Shown here one piece after another: positions 60,744 to 64,000 of a DNA stretch of 64,000 bases (position 1 is the stretch's first letter; every line of letters starts with the position of its first letter). The stretch is from NCBI GenBank assembly GCA_048013815.1, contig CM106585.1, positions 11,842,001 through 11,906,000 of the forward strand, written 5' to 3'. The notes under the pieces were generated by a model. It saw only the letters and a program-made list of their open reading frames with translations. It was not told the origin of the DNA and searched no databases. A program made the translations under genes and the position numbers. This DNA is from Setoptus koraiensis. Its lineage: Eukaryota; Arthropoda.

Positions 60744-62537
60744 ATGACAGATTCGGACTTTGAATATTTCAGGAAGTTTAATACGCTGAGATTCAATGAG
60801 GTAACCTGCGACTTCACCATAATCATTGGGGGCAGAACAATATTGGCCCACAAGACGATTCTAGCCGCATCTTCGCCATATTTTCGAGAGATTATGGCGA
60901 ACGAATCGAAGTGGTCAAAAGAATGGCACGTAATAGAGGAACTAAATTTCGAGGCGGTTCAAGCCGTAGTTTACTACATGTATACTGAGCAAATCGACTT
61001 GAACACGCACTATGTAGTTTCCATAATGGAAGTCGCCACAGCTTTCAAGATGGCAAAACTGGAGCAAAAATGTGTGGCTCATCTCACCAAAGATATTGGC
61101 CTCACAAACTGCGTCGACATGTTTAATAACGCCGGCATATACTGCTCTGGGAAACTAGCACAAGCAGCCAAAGATTACATATTGAGAAATTTCACCAAGA
61201 TCAACGAACAGATAGTGAAATTAAGCCCGGAAGCAATCCTAGATATTGTCAAGGACGACAACTTGGTCGTCGATGATGAATATGATCTGTTCCAGTCCAT
61301 TCGAAAATGGGCCGCCTCCGGACTATACACGGAAAAACATTTGATAGATCTTGTAGAGCAAATAAGACTGCCTCAGATGAGTGCAGTATCCTTGAAGAAA
61401 GTTGCCTCTGATCCTATGATACGGTCGAACGAAATATGCCGAGACTATGTGGATAAAGTGATACTTTATTGTTTATTCCCCTACGAAATCTCGGATATCA
61501 GAAACGAAAATTTATTCCATGCACGAGGGTCGACGCCCGCGTGCTTATATTATTTTGGGGGCGGAAAGCCAACTATTAGATACGACCCGATACAAGATGA
61601 ATGGTTTGAGACGGACATGCCAATAATCGCTCAGGAAAAGTTTGCCATAACTGTCTGGAATAATGTCATATACTTCGCCGGCGGTACGCTGGGGGAGGAA
61701 AATTCCGATTGTGTCTCTTGTTATAATTTTACTTCCAACATAACTACACATCTGAGGCCCTTACCAGAGCCCGTAAAGAAGCTTGGCATGGCGGTTCTTG
61801 AAGGCAGCCCTTTTCTCATCGGAGGTGTGATCTGGGATAATGAACATGGCTGGAAGGCAACAGGAAGAGCCACATGGTTTCGACAGGATAATGACAGTTG
61901 GATCGATTGTCGGTCAATCAATTCCGAATACGATTTTGGTGTAGTAACTTTGCACAACGAGGTTTACGTCATCGGCGGGCATTTCAACGGAACAAGAGTT
62001 GAACGCTATCGCGATCAACGATGGCAACTAGTGCCATCAATGAGAACTCCCAGGGCGGCTCCTGGATGCACAACATACGACGGTTCAATTTATGTTGCTG
62101 GGGGGCATACTGGAAAGTGTCGCGTCAAGTCTGCAGAGAGATATGATCCCATTAGCAATCGTTGGATAGAGATTTCGAGTTTGTCAGTTGGCCGGGACCA
62201 TCTAAGTCTAGTTGTATTGGACAAACACATTTACGCTGTTGGCGGCAAAACGTCACGCGGCTGGTCAGATATAATAGAAGTATACGACCCTGCAAAAGAC
62301 GAGTAGGTAACCCCAAGAAGAACGCGCTCGATTCTTAGAGCTGCTGATTCTTGAATGATGATCGATCATTGGTGTCAAACAATTCTAATACCACGAAAAT
62401 CGATACATACATCATCACTTATCATGTTATTATTATTTCAATACACATTTCAATTTAGGTGGACGAGGCGAGATTCAAGACGACTCTATTATTATGGAGG
62501 TGCCGTGGCAATCCAAGGACTGAAACATCGGCGCTAG
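60744..62537 (+). CDS. BTB-BACK-Kelch protein (KLHL-like)
   Basis: Exon 1 is 60744-62302 and exon 2 is 62459-62537, giving 545 residues. The intron starts GTAGGT, two bases into the GAG codon, so unspliced RNA meets an in-frame TAG at once. Splicing restores YDPAKDEW, the Trp that closes a kelch motif, followed by a short basic tail and a stop. The BTB domain (about 12-120: VTCDFTIIIGG, LAHKTILAASSPYF) dimerises and binds CUL3, the BACK domain covers about 125-235, and kelch repeats run from about 270. Clear ones contain YFAGG, VYVIGGHF, IYVAGGHTG and IYAVGG. Proteins of this class are substrate adaptors of CUL3 ubiquitin ligases, or actin-associated. Several blades lack the full GG-Y-W pattern, so it is a fast-evolving member; no orthologue is assigned. 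Confidence 0.92.
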
Positions 62538-63401
62538 AGGAGAAAAATAGGATCCAAGTAAAGATCAAAAGAGCGTGACATGCTAATAGTTGGACAATAT
62601 TCACATGAGATGTGATCAGCAACAAGTGCATCAGACAACAACAACAACCAGACAAACAATACTAATGACTACATCAGAAAGCACAGCGACAACATAAAAA
62701 ATAGCGGTGATTACAATTAGGAATTACATTACATCACTCCAAACTTTTGGTGACGCTGTGCGCAGGCCAAGCGACAGTGTTGTTGCTAACTAACTGGCCG
62801 TTAGTGCCTCGGCTACACACCATTGATTGTTACGTAACCGGAAAAGGTGGCCACTTCTCTATGACATCACACAAGCGACTCTTTGTCTAATAGCTAACTG
62901 CAACAATGTCGTCAGACATAGTCAGCATAACAATCTGTGTAACCGGCTATGTCGGAAGTTTAGATTATTTATTTATTAATGACATCTGCAGCAATAAAAT
63001 CCATGAATAGGCCTCGAAATGGAACACTATTCAGTTAATGTTGAGAGTAGAAAAGATGACCACTCCTCATATCACTGTATCAAATGTTAGTCTGTCTGCC
63101 TTTGTCCCCAATCTGACCATTGTTTAGCGTTAGTTACGATTTAACACCAAAACGTTTTATTTTCACGAATAAATACCGTTTTAACTGTGGACTGTGCCCG
63201 ACAAACAGATAGAACAAACAAAGTTCAATTGTTTCTTTGTGAATGTCGAATCGAGCATTTAATTTGTTACGCCCATTCAAGCAGAGCGGGTCGTTATTCG
63301 AATGATCATGCATTTTCTATCTAATTGGTTGAAAAAGCTGCAGCAACTCTTATCAATCGTAGTTAAAATTGGTGAAAGTCATAGACAGTAAGTTAAGACC
63401 A
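62538..63401. other. Gap before the last gene
   Basis: AT-rich and without a recognised gene. Contains one TTACGTAA at 62831-62838. The part next to 63402 is probably the leader and promoter of the secreted protein. Confidence 0.55.
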
Positions 63402-64000
63402 ATGATGGCCAAATCAAAGCAAATCGACGCGCCTACGTATCTATGTTATTCTGTGATATATATTGTGCTGTTTCTGCCTGCTAGTATAGTGTCGAACAAT
63501 GATGAATATGCCAACAGTCAATCCATTAATTTAAATAATTTGCACAGTATTGACGATTTAGACCATGTTCACAATCATCATATCATTGGGCAAAAGAACG
63601 TTAGACAGTTGCCTCAGCAATTCGGTGAATTATTGAACTCGAATTATGTTCAATCTCTGCTGACCAGATTCTTGCCGCCAAAAATCATGGGCTTGTTAAG
63701 CCAGAGTGGCAGATTGTTGCCACCTTCATCATCATCAGCATCAGGTATGGACGGTAATACTATAGGCCAGAATCCATCAACGCTAGACGATTGGTTAGAC
63801 GTGTCCAGCTATCAGAAAAATTTGCCGGCGGAAAACTATCAAGATACTCTAGCTCAGCGTCAGCTATCATCGGAGAGTAACAATCAGCAACAGCAATCAC
63901 AATATCCAGCTCAACTCCAACAGCGACAGACACCCGGAAATCAGCTTATATCGCAGTCTAGTTCAAATCGACCTAGCCATGCTTCTACATCAATTACTAG
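63402..64000 (+). CDS. Secreted Gln/Ser-rich protein, partial at the window edge
   Basis: The frame is open from an ATG at 63402 (a second ATG follows at once) to the end of the window, 199 codons so far. Residues about 13-32 (YLCYSVIYIVLFLPASIVS) form a signal peptide. Next come an Asn/His-rich part, then QLPQQFGELLNSNYV, a moderately hydrophobic stretch (LLTRFLPPKIMGLLSQ), and a Ser/Gln-rich tail. No domain is recognised so far. It may be a cuticle or extracellular-matrix protein, but this is only a guess from composition. An in-frame GTATGG at about 63746 could be a splice donor, in which case the last part would be intron; the continuing Gln-rich frame speaks against it. Confidence 0.7.
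   Translation, partial: MMAKSKQIDAPTYLCYSVIYIVLFLPASIVSNNDEYANSQSINLNNLHSIDDLDHVHNHHIIGQKNVRQLPQQFGELLNSNYVQSLLTRFLPPKIMGLLSQSGRLLPPSSSSASGMDGNTIGQNPSTLDDWLDVSSYQKNLPAENYQDTLAQRQLSSESNNQQQQSQYPAQLQQRQTPGNQLISQSSSNRPSHASTSIT

Noticed and set aside
1-64000. LTR, Polinton or other virus-like elements
   Set aside because: No capsid, envelope, polymerase or integrase motifs and no paired long terminal repeats were seen.

Overview
The window is a piece of an arthropod nuclear genome, most likely a chelicerate and probably a mite. Introns obey GT-AG, there is an unspliced eukaryotic tRNA-Met, and the conserved animal genes are alpha-catenin, APC10/DOC1, DGCR8/Pasha, a ZYG11/ZER1-type CUL2 receptor, ELOVL and a BTB-Kelch protein. 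A tandem array of insect-type gustatory-receptor-like 7TM genes narrows it to arthropods. The mite assignment is inference from gene style (very few, short introns; gene-dense AT-rich part); no marker proves it.

Layout. (1) 1-15.4 kb: GC-rich DNA without a recognisable protein gene apart from one possible exon. It holds one tRNA-Met(CAT), many short tandem repeats (several with 10, 15 or 20 bp units), perfect palindromes and a clear excess of TTRCGYAA motifs. (2) 15.4-29.2 kb: four tandem same-strand chemoreceptor-like genes. Each has a long first exon and a short final exon carrying TM7. A pseudogene remnant lies between copies 1 and 2. Copies 2-4 sit in about 3.1-3.2 kb duplicated units that include their flanks and show mosaic identity. 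(3) 29.5-38.9 kb, minus strand: a ZP-domain apical-matrix membrane protein with an unusually long Q/N/S-rich region between the ZP domain and its furin site. (4) 40.9-43.9 kb, minus strand: alpha-catenin. (5) 45.0-47.9 kb: APC10 and pasha, head to head over about 400 bp. (6) 50.1-53.5 kb, minus strand: a ZYG11/ZER1 family protein with a long acidic insert. (7) 55.9-56.4 kb, minus strand: a small secreted protein. (8) 58.7-59.8 kb: an ELOVL fatty-acid elongase. (9) 60.7-62.5 kb: a BTB-Kelch protein whose last exon is easily missed. (10) 63.4 kb to the edge: the start of a secreted Gln-rich protein.

The conserved genes have ordinary, unrelated cell functions: adhesion, cell-cycle ubiquitylation, microRNA processing, degron recognition and lipid synthesis. 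The most unusual content is the divergent chemoreceptor array with its conserved Cys/His-rich loop, and the structured GC-rich segment. No LTR element, Polinton, other virus-like element or CRISPR array was recognised.
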